From assembly GCA_019614645.1 (NCBI GenBank), contig JABWDB010000009.1, positions 7,235,501 to 7,299,500 of the forward strand: a DNA stretch of 64,000 nucleotides, written 5' to 3'. Made by a program: the position numbers and the translations under genes. Numbering within the stretch: the stretch's first letter is position 1; every line of letters starts with the position of its first letter. This DNA comes from Stratiolaelaps scimitus. Taxonomy: Eukaryota; Arthropoda; Arachnida; Mesostigmata; Laelapidae. This document shows positions 1-15,440 of the stretch, in pieces. Under the pieces are notes generated by a model. That model saw only the letters and a program-made list of their open reading frames with translations, had not been told where the DNA came from and did no database searches.

Positions 1-119
1 TACTCAGATAGATAGATCGCTCGAAATTAGAAACAGTTATAGCGTGTCGCCGCACAGCTGATTCGTAATCATCTTTTTTACTATTTTCTACTATTCACTT
101 ATGCTCTCTCTCTCTCCCT

Positions 120-163
<44 letters not shown>

Positions 164-531
164 ATCGAGCTATCTGTCGAAATATCTGAATGCAGCGTGG
201 AAACGAAACGCACCCCGTCTGTTAAGATCTCAACACCCGTTGTTGTATCCCACTGGCTATGTAATCCCGACATTGCATACTTTCAATACGCTTAGCACCT
301 GTTGTCAGCTAAATCGCCTGCGAAATCTGAGACGAGCCATCTATTACACTATAATATAACACAGTGTGTGCCGTGTCGCTAACAACTTGGTCGTCCGTTG
401 ACTGTGTCCGCTTGAGCGGTAAATGATGAGTTCGTTTTTGTTTTCTTGTTTCTAATGGACAATAATTATTGCTCGATTCGTTGTGTCGTCCCCCATACGA
501 ACGTCCGGCTGCAGTCAAACTTCGAGCTTCG
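1..531. other. Upstream flank of the kinesin gene
   Basis: No convincing coding exon is visible. The stretch holds a CT/TA microsatellite at 104-156. Near its end a pyrimidine-containing tract runs into CTGCAG at about 509-514. That could be the splice acceptor of the first kinesin coding exon, leaving a short untranslated stretch before the ATG at 532. Any upstream 5' exon of the kinesin gene could lie here or outside the window. Confidence 0.5.
104..156. repeat. (CT)n followed by (TA)n microsatellite
   Basis: A CT-rich run passes directly into about 17 uninterrupted TA units. It is one of many TA tracts in the window. Confidence 0.95.
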
Positions 532-4448
<3,917 letters not shown>

Positions 4449-5565
4449 GCGCCGGTTACGGCTCGTTCAGAGTCAGGCCGCGCGAGGAGCGTCCCTTGCT
4501 TGCGTCGGTGCGACCTACTCGATGTGCAGCAGCAGCAACAACAACAAGAGCAAGCTGCACCATCATCGATTGAAATCATAGACGGATACCTACATAGACA
4601 TTAATTCATACGAACGTATGATATAACGTGATACAGAGAACAAATGCCCTGGAAACAACAGCAACAAACCTTTCTGCTTGCATATTCTCGCTATATCCAT
4701 CCTATTCATTATAGTGCTCCTACTACCAAAACGATAAACAGCTGCTTCTAGCCACAACACACAGCAAGCAACTCCGCAAAAAGCCAAGAGCAAGCAACTC
4801 AACCACGAACCTGCACGCATCTATCATAGATAATCTCATCACGTCTCCCTTAGCGGTAGAGCACGTTATCTATTCATTGTTCGCGATTCGTCATCAATCG
4901 CCCGAACGCCCCTAGACAACAGGGAAACAGAACTATCAGGCAAGCAGCCTACTGCTTAAAAGTCAACATAAGACAGAAACTGAACTGAGGAATTGACTGG
5001 GGTGCGACTACGAGGTGTGACGGCCATCGTGGTCAAACGCAGCCGCGCGGTCTGAACGCCTACCATTTTCCGGAAGGCGACGCCTCTCGTAAACGCTCCC
5101 CGAAGTCCGCCGAGGTCGCCGCGATGATGGAACGATTTCCGATTCATCGAACTCGGGCGACCATACGGTATCACGCACCGCATCGAATACCTGTTACCCC
5201 TTCAGTCATTCGTCGCACGAGTCCCTTTCAGAGGGTTAGAAAATTCGGCCACGAGCCACGAGAGTGGGTTCGTGTAACGGACGCGATTCCCATACATGCG
5301 AATGGACCACCCTCGACCAATCAGTGTGGTATCGATCAGTTTCAGATTTCCCGAATGAGCACGCCCTCACGACGGCGTCATACAACGTCATGCGATCCTC
5401 TTACCCGTTGTACGCAAACTCCTCGTCTACTAGTCACATCCGATAGACTACAAGCAGACAAATAACTTGCTCGCGCGCTCGCGTATGTCGTCCATATTCG
5501 GTGACGCGGAAGGCTTCCCTGCAAAAACCAAACAAGCGCAGATTAGATTCAACTAATATATGCCC

Positions 5566-5584
5566 CCACCCACCCACCCACCCA
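5566..5584. repeat. (CCCA)n tetranucleotide repeat
   Basis: Four to five CCCA units in a row. Confidence 0.85.
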
Positions 5585-6204
5585 GCCCCCGAGCATCCGA
5601 TGACCACAGGGTGATCCGAGGGCGTCGGCAGCAGAAGATGAAGAGGGAAAAGAAAAGAAGTATCCTACTCGTCACGAGGCGAAGAACAGGTCGCCGGTTG
5701 TCTGCAACCGACAACTTTCAAAAGCCTGCCTACTTGAACGCCACCGACCCGACGCCACCTGTGCTCGATATCTACACAAATTCTATGTGAAGCAGACATA
5801 GAAGCTGTAGCAGAATGTCTATCTCATACAAAAAAGAAAAAACGCAGCCCACCAATAACGTAACCAGGAGATGGCCACATACAAATGAATGCACTCTGCT
5901 GTCGAAACATATACGATATAGGTTCGCCGAATTGTAGTGTAGTTCCGCCCATGGTTCACTTTCCCTTTTTGCTCGATAGAGCGTCAATGGATTGCGTAGT
6001 ATTTTCTATTGCTGCTAAGATTTCTCCTAGATTTTTGCAGTTGACGTGGCCGGTAGCGTAACTAACGTCGGTAGGGTATTTGACAAATTCAGACGAATTG
6101 TTGCTTTATATAACTGTATAGGTGCCCCTATGCAGCGGCGGCCATCACCATCACGCCGTGTGAATGGACGTACGGTGATGAACAAGCAACCCTTCTTCTA
6201 ACTA

Positions 6205-6240
6205 GTAATAATAATAATAATTATTATTATTATTATTAAT
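6205..6240. repeat. (AAT)n/(ATT)n inverted trinucleotide run
   Basis: AAT units switch to ATT units, making a self-complementary AT-rich stretch. Similar ATT-rich patches continue to about 6620. Confidence 0.85.
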
Positions 6241-8443
6241 GTTTTTATTATGAATATTTATATAACAATAATAATAATATAATATAATTTAATTGTAACA
6301 AACTACTTGCTTATATAATATATCGCATAAAGATGAGATAGATGAATGATAGTTTAACATACGACAGAACGAGAACAGATGACTGCAAATGATTATTAAT
6401 ATACAAACTTTAATAATAATAATAATAAGAATAATAATAATGATAAGTACGAAGTGTTCTGTTTGTTTATACAACAACGTACTGCTGCTGATGCTACCAC
6501 TGCTCATTAATAGTAGTAATAATCTAGATAATTATCCTATTATTATTATCATTATTATTCTTAATATTATTATCAATAATAGTAATGCTATTTAACAGTA
6601 ATGGTAATAAAATACTATTAATAATTCTTAATATATAATACACACATTAAAAATAATAGTAATTACATTTACAACAATAACCACAAAGCGGTGACGCGGT
6701 TCAAAGCGAGATGTTGACGACTAGTATATACGGTGTGTTTCAAAAACACGAAGACACAAATCGATGACTCAAAGACAGGCTGACGGGGAGGGGTGAATTG
6801 AGCGTCGTATCAATTCTGTGATGTGATGTTCTTTTTTGTTTTTGTGACCAAAAGTAAAAAGAGATGAGGTAAAAGCAATGGACAACGGCGACCGTAAATA
6901 AGGTCGCGTAGACAAGAAACAACTGTCGTGAAATACGAATTGGAACAAGTGCTGTTCGATGTTGTTCGCGTGTTCACGTCCCCCGGCCACCCATAGCGTG
7001 AGCTAATTTTTTACATTTATTCATACAATATACATATATATATATATATGTATAGACGCAGCGATTTCGAGTCGGCGGGTGTGCTCCACTGGTGATCGCT
7101 GTGTTTTTCGACGGTAATCAGCAACAGCTTATGGTGTCGCTATCTGTTGTACCATCGAACGTCAGTGTAGTTGCGAGCGAATTTCGTCGTCGATTACCCG
7201 ATGGGGGCGCCACAACTACGGCGAAATGTCAAATTCAATGGCCTTCATCATGCGACCATATCAGTTTGTGGAAACAGCACGAATGTATGTGTACCCCGGT
7301 GGAGGTAAATGCTGTGTTCAATTTCACCGAGAATGAACTCCCTGTCGCCTATGGAGCATCGTAGAGGTTGTTACAGATAGTACAGGTCTGCATGCAGCAA
7401 ACGAGGATATCACAAGCAAGGACATGAAACTAGCGAACACAGAAGTTAAATGTCAGCGGCGAGAACTTTGACGAGATTTTGCAATTTTTCTTTAGTTGGT
7501 CAACGTTGTTGACTTGTTCTTATAAATTAATACGATTGTCGAGTAAAATTAGATGAAAACGAATATTGGCCATGGCGCCTGTCTCTGACCTATTTATTCG
7601 TATATATATATATATATATTAGGTTCTCAAAAATAGTCATATTAAATTTTTAAAATATAATTGACGAACAGGAAGCGAATATCCGACATGAAAATTTTAT
7701 CAAATAACAGATTAATATTGTCAAGGAGTCACGCGAAGGTTAAGTTCTGGGGGGTGCGGGGGAGAGGAAAAGAGAGAGAAAGATTGTCAAACTACATTGC
7801 AAATAAAATATAGAAGTATATATATATATATATATATATAAAGTTACTACAACAAAAAATAACGAAGTACGGTAGAACAACAACACAGTGGCAACAAGTG
7901 TAGCAACAATTCATTGGAGTGCAGGAGGTGGACATGTGAATGGGTTCGCCAATAAAAACGTCAGCAGAGGTAATGACTAACACACACACACATATTGACA
8001 TGCATAAGAAAGCCGCAGCATACGCTGCTGCTGTCACAACAACAGCTACTGCAATACTATAGCAGCAGTAGCGGTCGTAGGCGACGATAGCAAAGTTAGT
8101 GTTGACTTGTGCTTGTGCGAATCGACAAAAATCAAAAAGCTTTAACTCGTCGACGCCATCGTCCCCGGCTGATTGGTATCAATCAGTGTTCGCGTACGAA
8201 CGCCAGACATCACGAGGATATTCGTAATAATAAACAGGCTGACAGAGAAGAACCGAAGATATGAATGGAATGGAGTTAAAGCGAAGTGAATCGGCCAAAT
8301 AGTCGAGGGAACAGGGTGGGGCACGATTCGGGCGGGACAAAATGGCTGAAAAATGGACAGGATTTATTCGATTTCTCTCGAAAAAGCCGGTGCACGGAAT
8401 TAGACAGTCCAATCGTTATTGTAGTAGTGCGCATGGTCGTGGA

Positions 8444-8491
8444 AGCAGTACCGTGGACGTTAAATGCTGGCTGTGTGGGTCAGCCCGGAAA
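8444..8491 (+). repeat. SINE family copy, 3' tail only
   Basis: Contains GCAGTACCGTGGACGTT, then TGCTGGCTG, a short spacer and GTCAGCCCGGAAAA. This matches the tail of the copies at 8761-8951 and 12625-12785. No tRNA-like head is recognisable upstream, so it looks 5'-truncated. Confidence 0.7.
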
Positions 8492-8760
8492 ATTCATTAT
8501 TATTATTAGTGTGCATGACCGAATGCGCCGATATTGAAGAGAGACGAAGAGCGAGCGAAAGAGAGAGAGAGATTGTATAAGACGCGAATCAATTGGACTG
8601 ACGTACTTAGCAGACTGCGGGTGAAATACTAGTATGGGTACGATCGAAAAAGCAACAACATCAACAATAACAGACGATATTAAATAAAGCGCTTTTTACT
8701 TATCCATGAATGTATATGTCGAAGTGCTGTCTTGTTTCGGGTAATTGTGTGTTGTGGTTG

Positions 8761-8951
8761 CCTCCCGAGCGAGCCCGGTGGCGTGGCGATTCAATCGTGT
8801 GCGCCTTGCAAGCGGTGGTAGTGGAACACATGGGTGTACGTGCGGGTTCGATCCCCACCGTTGAACATTGACGTCCAGGGGTCCGCCTTACGGAGCAATG
8901 CAAAAAGCAGTACCGTGGATGTTGAATGTTGGCTGAGAGTCAGCCCGAAAA
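8761..8951 (+). repeat. Full-length tRNA-derived SINE copy
   Basis: The head is tRNA-like: GGTGGCGTGGCGATTCAATC (degenerate A box), CGCCTTGCAAGCGGTGG, then a B box GGTTCGATCCC at 8845-8855. A body with GGGTCCGCCTTACGGAGCAA follows. The tail is GCAGTACCGTGGATGTT, then the hairpin GGCTGAGAGTCAGCC and CGAAAA. The body and tail recur at 12625-12785. No clear poly(A) or target-site duplication was found. Confidence 0.75.
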
Positions 8952-8959
8952 CATTTCGG

Positions 8960-10080
8960 TGGACTTTTCCTCGAGATGCAGATAGCGCCAAGTTACGGTG
9001 GTCCGGGGGTTGTTTGTAGTGGGTGTGTGTGTACTCTACAGTATCTGCTGGGGTTTGCTCGCCGGTCAGCTATCAGCCCGTCGCGTTTTAAAAAACGTGC
9101 ATATAGCTGATGATAACGATAAAACGAGGAAAAAGTAAATCTGCCGAACGGTGTTAGCAATAGGTGTATCAAAAATCGTTGACAAAGTGCTTCAATGAGG
9201 CAAAGTGCTTTTGTTTGTCCGTCTATATCGATAAACATTTTCAATCGCTCAACCTAGTCCACTACAAGGTAGTCGTGATTGCTGCTGTGCGAGGCCTCGA
9301 ATGCACACGTACAACACACACATACACACACACAGACAGCCACATGATGTCCAACTGAAGGAACATTCTCTTTCTCCCATAGCGTGGTGCACGAATTAAT
9401 AGGCAGCACTATATCGTGATCGTAAAACACCTGTGGCCGTTAATCAAGTTGCAATACACGCTGGCGATTGTAATCTATCTTGTGTTCCCTGTAAAATATT
9501 CCAATTCTACGGATGTTTGTAGATATATACATATAATAGTGGATATATATATTAAAATTATCCGCGATCCAACAATGCGGCGTTATCACAGCGGCGTTTT
9601 GTCATCGCTCCACGGCAACCCTCCCCTGGATCAGCTCACTTTTGGTAAAGACTAGAATATCTCTAGTGGTGTCTGAACGTTTAACGAGAATATCCTCCTT
9701 TTAAATAAAAATGTAGAATCTCACCAGTGGAGTAACAGCATTTTCAGAACCTTGAGCCCTCTATGCGTCCAATCTTATTGGTGTGTCTTTCCAAACAAAA
9801 CCGTCCTTCTAGACCAATGAATCAAGTATTCATTTGTTATTCAACTGCGATCTATTCAATAGATTTCATGGCCTCCACGTCATCTATGCACAATTACCTT
9901 CAATGATCATTTGCCATTTACGAGTGAACTCGATGATACGGCGGCTATGGAGTTGGAAATCGATGCTGGACTTTTCATTTGTGGAGTGTCTCATTCTCAG
10001 CCCTTTTTTCCCCATCAGCCAGTGCTCGATACATATCCGTCTGTATAGCGGTGTTACTACGGGAAAAAGATGTCGGGAGA
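8960..10080. other. Intergenic, nothing recognised
   Basis: Short open frames only, with no domain or splice pattern I can support. It includes a CA-rich patch near 9312-9335. Confidence 0.5.
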
Positions 10081-10085
10081 CAGAA

Positions 10086-10230
10086 TTCACAAGTCCCCGA
10101 GGCCTCTACAGGAATTGAACCTGCGACACGGGCCATATATCCTATTAACGGTCGTATTGGTGGATCGTCTATCCAAGGTGTCTCCCTGAGATCCGACAGT
10201 CGACGTTGCCATCTCAGCCATCAAATGGAT
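10086..10230 (-). repeat. tRNA-like retroposon remnant
   Basis: On the minus strand TGGCTGAGATGG (10211-10222) fits the A box. GTCGCAGGTTCAATTCCTG (around 10112) contains a B box, GGTTCAATTCC. The boxes are about 100 nt apart, which is too far for a plain tRNA, and no acceptor strand pairs with the sequence 3' of the T arm. A tRNA-derived SINE or pseudogene is the best reading. Confidence 0.4.
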
Positions 10231-10239
10231 GAAAGGGGT

Positions 10240-11190
10240 TAATGAGATCATCTGATAGACTTGTGCCAAGTCCGAATCGATACTCGTGGAGACGAAGCAC
10301 ATATACAAGAAAATTGCAATTCACCGTATGATAGGCAATCTCATTATGGAGCAATATCTGTCGATATGCGGGGCAAGCCTTTGCTTGATAGCTTTGATAA
10401 AGCATCAAGGCCACCTAAGAATAGCCCTGATAGCTACAGGGTGTTTGGTAAGTCATGCTACCATATGAAAGACAAGCCAAAATTTGACGGTTTCGAGACT
10501 AACATTCCCTGCGATGTTTTTTAGATATTTTCCATATATATATATATTGTTATTGAAACGTGTATATGAAAACGAAAAACATAGGTAAAAAAACTTCAAA
10601 GGCTATCCCAGAGGAACTCAACTTTGATTACAATCATAAAACACTGATGGGATTTTAAGCAAAGTATATTATTCTCCTTTATTTTGTATCATAAGAAAGA
10701 AGGAACAGGTTGCAGGCAAGGTTCACTTCGAAATCGTGCAACTTTCGGCCTATTTTTGTCCTGTATAGGTTTGCTTAACTTTTTGAACACCCTGCAGACT
10801 GTACCTATCCGCCAATGTTGATCTATGACGTGACACGTTATCAGGCGATTATTTTTAATCGCTACTTCAGGCTTCCCCGTTTCAGGCTATGTGGGGGGCT
10901 TCCTTAGAGACCAGACCACAAACTGCACGCATATCGGCTCGCCACACTTGCGATATTACAACTATGGTTCACGTTGTTTGAGCTCAAATTGCAGGACGCT
11001 GTTGTCATCACTGAGTCCATACTTTCGAGCAATAGCAGCAACAACGACTAAAAGCATTCAAACTTCGGTGGCGGTGTGTCCTCAATTAATTTTAAGAATA
11101 AATAGCCTGGATTGCCTCACAGAGAATCTAGAGTCCGGCTTTCATCGTTCATGTCGTAGACATTTTTAAGACAATTAACATCTACAGGGC
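10240..11190. other. Intergenic, possible eroded retrotransposon flank
   Basis: No intact coding signal. The minus strand continues downstream of the endonuclease remnant at 11195-11898, but I could not find reverse-transcriptase motifs here, so the element probably ends near 11.2 kb. Confidence 0.4.
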
Positions 11191-11194
11191 GGTT

Positions 11195-12323
11195 AGTCAC
11201 ATTGGTTGCGACGAGTAGGAACAGTCAGGGCACTCCGTCTAATACTCATCCTCTATCTGAGCACACGAAAGCTCTCGGGTCATTTGTAAATCTTCCACTC
11301 ACTTACTTGCGCAAGGCAAGAAAGCTTAGTGATCGTTAAGTCTATCCAGGCTTGTTGGCCTCTTCTAATAAAAGTGGGGTCTCTCCCTTCATTCGCAAAC
11401 CCTAAGCCAACAAAAGCGAAGCACTCTTGCATTATCACTCCTCTTGTGGTTGTGGCCCTGCTGAGTGGCCTACACCGTATGTGAGGCATTAAAATCTCCG
11501 ATTATGAGGCCCGGCTCCTTCTCCTGAGAGATGAAAGTACATAATGAATCGAGGTACTCCCGAAACCTCTCCGGGGTTTTGTTGAGAGAGAAATAGCAGC
11601 TAATAAAAGGCCCCCCATCCAATGTCATCCCAGTAAAACCAGTTTCCTGGCCTGTGTTAGAGATGACAGGCCCAGTATGCGGTGATACGTTTCAGATGGC
11701 TGTATCTCCTACGGGCTCGTGACATCTGCAAAAATCATTGCTGCCCTTCTGCACAAGAAAGGCTCTATTTGGCTCTGAAAGCACCGCAAAGTCTATCCCT
11801 CTGCTCCTGCACTCAGCACTCAGCAGATCATGTGCTGCTCCACTTCTGTTAGCATTAACTTGTATGAATTTAAGAGGCATATTGATCTCTCGGATCATCT
11901 TCGACCTTTCCTTGGGCCGCCTGCGAGTGCGGCGGAACTGTCACAGCTGGCCCCAACTAGTCTCCTTCTCTTCCGAGTCTCGTCACCTCAATAATCTTCC
12001 GCACGTCGTTAGATAGTCTGCCCTTAGAATAGTATAAAGCTTCCTTCAGACCCGGGTTCCTTACTGATTCTCTTCATCATGCTTAACATTAAGTTGAGTG
12101 TTTCTGCCTCATCAGCCACTGTAGCAGCGCTGCAGACCTTTCCCAATCGCAGGGTGTTGATCCCCAGGCCTGAAGTCTCTTCCTGTCCCTCTTCTCCTTC
12201 GGAGGTTATCTTATTTTTAAGTGTAACCAACTTCCCTGGTGTTAGTTTATCCGCAAGGTGTCTGATAGATGGGATGGGATGGGAACGATAATGCAGGCAC
12301 AGGTGAGGAGATGCCTCCTCCAT
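11195..12323 (-). pseudogene. R1-like non-LTR retrotransposon, 5' part, decayed
   Basis: The minus strand carries the end of a possible ORF1 (12323-12024), then the start of an APE-type endonuclease at 11898 (LKFIQVNANRSGAAHDLL, then GIDFAVLSEPN). The frame continues through one in-frame TGA near 11691 to LIIGDFNAS, the conserved GDFNA endonuclease motif. It then hits a TAG and shifts frame to read FANEGRDPTFIRRG and WIDLTIT, another typical motif of this domain. The stops, the frameshift and the absence of a reverse transcriptase show it is dead. In living elements the endonuclease nicks the target for target-primed reverse transcription. The RAAQDLL-like helix and SEPN motif fit the R1 group best. 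Clade assignment is inference. Confidence 0.8.
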
Positions 12324-12396
12324 TTTGGGTAAATTGGGACTCCCATTTTACCCAAAATGGAGGAGCCATCTCCTCACCTGTGCCTGCATTATCGTT
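12284..12396. repeat. 113-bp near-perfect palindrome
   Basis: A 56-bp arm (12284-12339) is repeated in reverse complement at 12341-12396 around one central base (12340), with two mismatches. It overlaps the first codons of the ORF1 remnant of the adjacent retrotransposon, so one arm belongs to that element. Confidence 0.95.
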
Positions 12397-12624
12397 GCTA
12401 ACGAAGCTACGCTCGTGTACTCGGAATTTGCGGGAATTTCGTTCGTCGTAGACAGCTCGCTATCGCACTCGATTCTCGATCACGTCAAACACACACACTG
12501 CTTATCCAGGTAGCTTTTACTTTGATTTTGCTAACTACCCTACGTACTACTTGTCTCTTTAGAATGAACTGTGAATAAAGTTCTGTGCCGATGTGTATAG
12601 GATTCTCGTTTAATACTGTATGAT

Positions 12625-12785
12625 TAAAGGGGGTGGAAGTCTGCCGTCACGTACATTATATGACGTGAAGGTGCACGGGTTCGACCCCACCGTTGCACAT
12701 TTGCTTTTAAAGGGTCCGTCTTATGAAGCAATGCCGAAAGCAATACCGTGCACGTTAAATATTGGCTGTCAGTCAGCCCGGAAAT
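12625..12785 (+). repeat. tRNA-derived SINE copy, second near-full copy
   Basis: B box GGTTCGACCCC at 12678-12688, followed by CACCGTTGCACATT, GGGTCCGTCTTATGAAGCAA, GCAATACCGTGCACGTT and the hairpin tail GGCTGTCAGTCAGCCCGGAAA. The order and spacing match the copy at 8761-8951. The head is more degraded. A long (TA)n tract begins about 10 bp after the tail. Confidence 0.75.
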
Positions 12786-12794
12786 TATGCATAC

Positions 12795-12795
<1 letters not shown>

Positions 12796-12840
<45 letters not shown>
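12796..12840. repeat. (TA)n microsatellite
   Basis: About 22 TA units directly downstream of the SINE tail, possibly grown from it. Confidence 0.95.
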
Positions 12841-12845
<5 letters not shown>

Positions 12846-14318
12846 TAATAACCGTGTTAATCAGTGGATAATTGGCTCTTATGTTCTCAAAACCTATTGC
12901 AGTGTGTTGGTATACGATGGTCAAGCGTGTCCGCCTTTGATTCCCAGAGTCTGATTTGCGACAAAGGGTATTCGCGATGGTCACTGGCATCATCATTGCT
13001 GCTACTATTACTGCCAGTGTTCCCAACAAGCAACACTCTACCCTAAGTCTATGAGGCTGCGCCAGACCACTCGTGCCCGTGACCAACCCGTTATTAATAC
13101 CCAGGGCAACCGTCCGCTCGTCGTCCGCCCCTTCTCTTGAAGCGTTCCCCTATGGCCCTGCCGGTAGTCATGGTGGTGGACCAGCAAGGCGCGACAGGCA
13201 CAGAGATTCGAGACGAAAGGGAGGCGACAACATCACCAACTGGGAGAGGGCACCCTGCCTTCCATTCGAACGCGCAGTCGCCGCTGCCGCCGCCACCGCC
13301 ACCATGCAGCACATTCGCTTTAGCAGGCAGGCCAGCGCCAGCCGTTGTCGATTCCTCTACTCACTGCAGCGGTAACGTAAGACGTGTCTGCGATGTATGC
13401 AGCCTCTTGATCGGTTCGAGACCAGCCGCTGAACACACGCTACCCCGTCGATACCGCATGCGACCAGGATCAACAACAAACGTCTACCGTTAATCCGAGA
13501 CTGAGCGAGGCGAGACCGTCTTCGAGGGTGGTGGCAAGAGCTGCCGCATAGAGCCAACGCGTTATATGATCCTGGCAACGCGAGGGACGCCGCTCCGACG
13601 TCACGCCAATTATCGGAAGAGGCATCGGTAACCAGAGGACAGCTCCAGCCACCATCCACACACTTAGTAGAGGATTGAACAACAGCTAGGCTGCGGTGGC
13701 AGTAGAAATTCCAAGTAGTGTCCGGCGCCGTTAGTGATCTCTGTCGTTCTTCGATGATCGAGTACGTGTGGAACGTGTAAATCGAACGTTGGTGTGAAGT
13801 CGACTGTGACGGAGCGGACGCTGCCTCGGTAGTAGTGGTCCATCTCTCTGGTGGTACCCGGTGTTCATTTTAGAGACGAGTCGGCTTGGGCCATCGGTTC
13901 TTCTTCTCCGTAATTGCCTTCAAAGCGAGAGTATCAGAGTGGAGTTGACCGCTCTACCGCTCGACTGCTGACTGAATGAGCCTTGTGCGCCAGCGCTGGA
14001 GGAGTGTCCGACTAGCCCCCCGTGGTGAGAAGCATCTACTCCACTTAATGGACACTTGACGTTGCAATAGTTCGCAACGTAAACTCGCTACCGGCTGATT
14101 CGGGCAGGCAAGGGAAGGGCGTTTACGAGAGGACGGCAACTACCAGCAACCCCGAGGTCGCGTAGATACTCCTTGCTCTGGTTTTCCTTCGAGAGCCGCC
14201 ACTGAGCCGCTCTGCCTTGGCTCCCAGGACCAAGCTTTTTCCGCCGCGTTCGCCTTTTGTTCAGCGCGTTTGTGCTTGCTTCGCGGTCGTCCTTATTTAG
14301 CTCCGATTTTAGGCCAAC
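12841..14318. other. 5' flank and probable 5' UTR of spermine synthase
   Basis: From about 13.07 kb the base composition becomes GC-richer, as expected for a promoter and leader. Open frames on both strands have no recognisable domains. A pyrimidine tract ending TCCGATTTTAG just before GCCAACATG (14319) looks like a 3' splice site, suggesting a 5' UTR intron. Confidence 0.45.
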
Positions 14319-15440
14319 ATGTTGGGCACATCGGATATTAACATGAACAGTGTGGCTCGGACCGTTTTGGTCGACGTCAATCTCTCTGGGTCCGACGCCC
14401 AAAGCGTCGCGGATACCCTCCGTACGATCGACGAGCATATCGCCCCACTCGGCTTGAAGCGGAAGTTTGATATGTTGCAGTTAGCTGATTCGCAGCTTTA
14501 CGTCTATGCTAGCAGTGGCCATGCTAGCGGAACGCTCCGCATTTACCCCTCGAAGAAGTTGGCCACCCTGACGATCGAAGAGTCCAATGAGGATCAAATG
14601 ACTAATGAGGACATCGAGTCGCTGCGGAAACAGCTGATGCGCGAGCTCGAGGTACGCGTCGTAAGGGTGCCGCATCTAAAGAGGGGCACGCCTGTGGCTA
14701 ATTATTACACGTCGGCTAACGAGCGATTACTCGAGTACGACTTCGATGAGGTTCTATTTGAGAAGAAGAGCGACTTTCAAGAAGTGAAAATTCTAAAATC
14801 GCCGACAATGGGCGCCGTACTCTTCCTTGACGACCTGCAAAATCTTGGCGAGTGCGACCTGTCCTATACGCAGGGCATTATGAACTTTGGCGAGTACAGT
14901 TACACGGACAAGGAGATTCTCATTCTTGGCGGCGGCGACGGAGGCCTGCTCCACGAACTGATCAAGGAGAAGCCCAAGATGGTAACGATGATTGACATCG
15001 ACGACGTCGTGATGAAATCGTGTCGAAAGTTCCTCCGGGGAGCCTGCGGTGACTCGCTCGACTCGTACGAGGGCGACAACTATCGTGTGATCGTTGGCGA
15101 CTGCCTCGAGTACATGGAGGAGTACACGAAGGCGGGTCGCAAATTCGACGCGATATTCGGCGACCTCACCGACGTTCCAATCGTCACCGGCGAAGATGGC
15201 AATGAACAGCAGAATGAGCAGTGGCAGTTCCTGTCCAAGGTAGTCAACGACAGCCTGAAGCTGCTCAAAGTTGGCGGCGTATTTCAGAACCACGCGACGG
15301 GCAAGGGCTGTGTCAACGCTCTTGACACCTACGAGAAGTTCTTGAAGACATTGAAGGATACGCACTTCACGAAACGTAGCCGCTTCGTGCCGTCGTTCTT
15401 CGAGGACTGGGTGTTCTATTCCATCTACTTGGACAAATAG
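14319..15440 (+). CDS. SMS: Spermine synthase, intronless coding region
   Basis: A single open frame of 373 residues, close to the 366 of human spermine synthase. The N-terminal ~120 residues match the AdoMet-decarboxylase-like dimerisation domain of animal spermine synthases. The C-terminal half is the aminopropyltransferase fold, with the nucleotide-binding motif LGGGDGGLL (glycines from residue 204), TMIDID, and GDLTDVPI with Asp282 at the expected catalytic position. The enzyme transfers aminopropyl from decarboxylated AdoMet to spermidine to make spermine in the cytosol. The N-terminal extension and the PSFFEDWVFYSIY ending favour spermine synthase over spermidine synthase. The ATG at 14319 has a good CAAC context; a second in-frame ATG lies at 14343. 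Vertebrate SMS has many introns and this copy has none in the coding region. A likely 5' UTR splice acceptor argues against a processed retrocopy. Confidence 0.93.
   Translation: MLGTSDINMNSVARTVLVDVNLSGSDAQSVADTLRTIDEHIAPLGLKRKFDMLQLADSQLYVYASSGHASGTLRIYPSKKLATLTIEESNEDQMTNEDIESLRKQLMRELEVRVVRVPHLKRGTPVANYYTSANERLLEYDFDEVLFEKKSDFQEVKILKSPTMGAVLFLDDLQNLGECDLSYTQGIMNFGEYSYTDKEILILGGGDGGLLHELIKEKPKMVTMIDIDDVVMKSCRKFLRGACGDSLDSYEGDNYRVIVGDCLEYMEEYTKAGRKFDAIFGDLTDVPIVTGEDGNEQQNEQWQFLSKVVNDSLKLLKVGGVFQNHATGKGCVNALDTYEKFLKTLKDTHFTKRSRFVPSFFEDWVFYSIYLDK

Larger units (their letters stand above)
4449..8440. other. Gene-poor stretch after the kinesin gene
   Basis: The first few hundred bases, rich in CAG/CAA, are probably kinesin 3' UTR. 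Several short open frames occur (for example 5124-5465 and 7092-7364), but none shows a recognisable domain or splice structure. The rest is AT-rich with simple repeats: CCCA units at 5566-5584, ATT/AAT runs around 6205-6570, and short TA tracts at 7601-7619 and 7817-7840. Confidence 0.5.

Noticed and set aside
10891..11169. 92-residue plus-strand frame
   Set aside because: No domain, next to a retrotransposon remnant, with no splice or promoter support.
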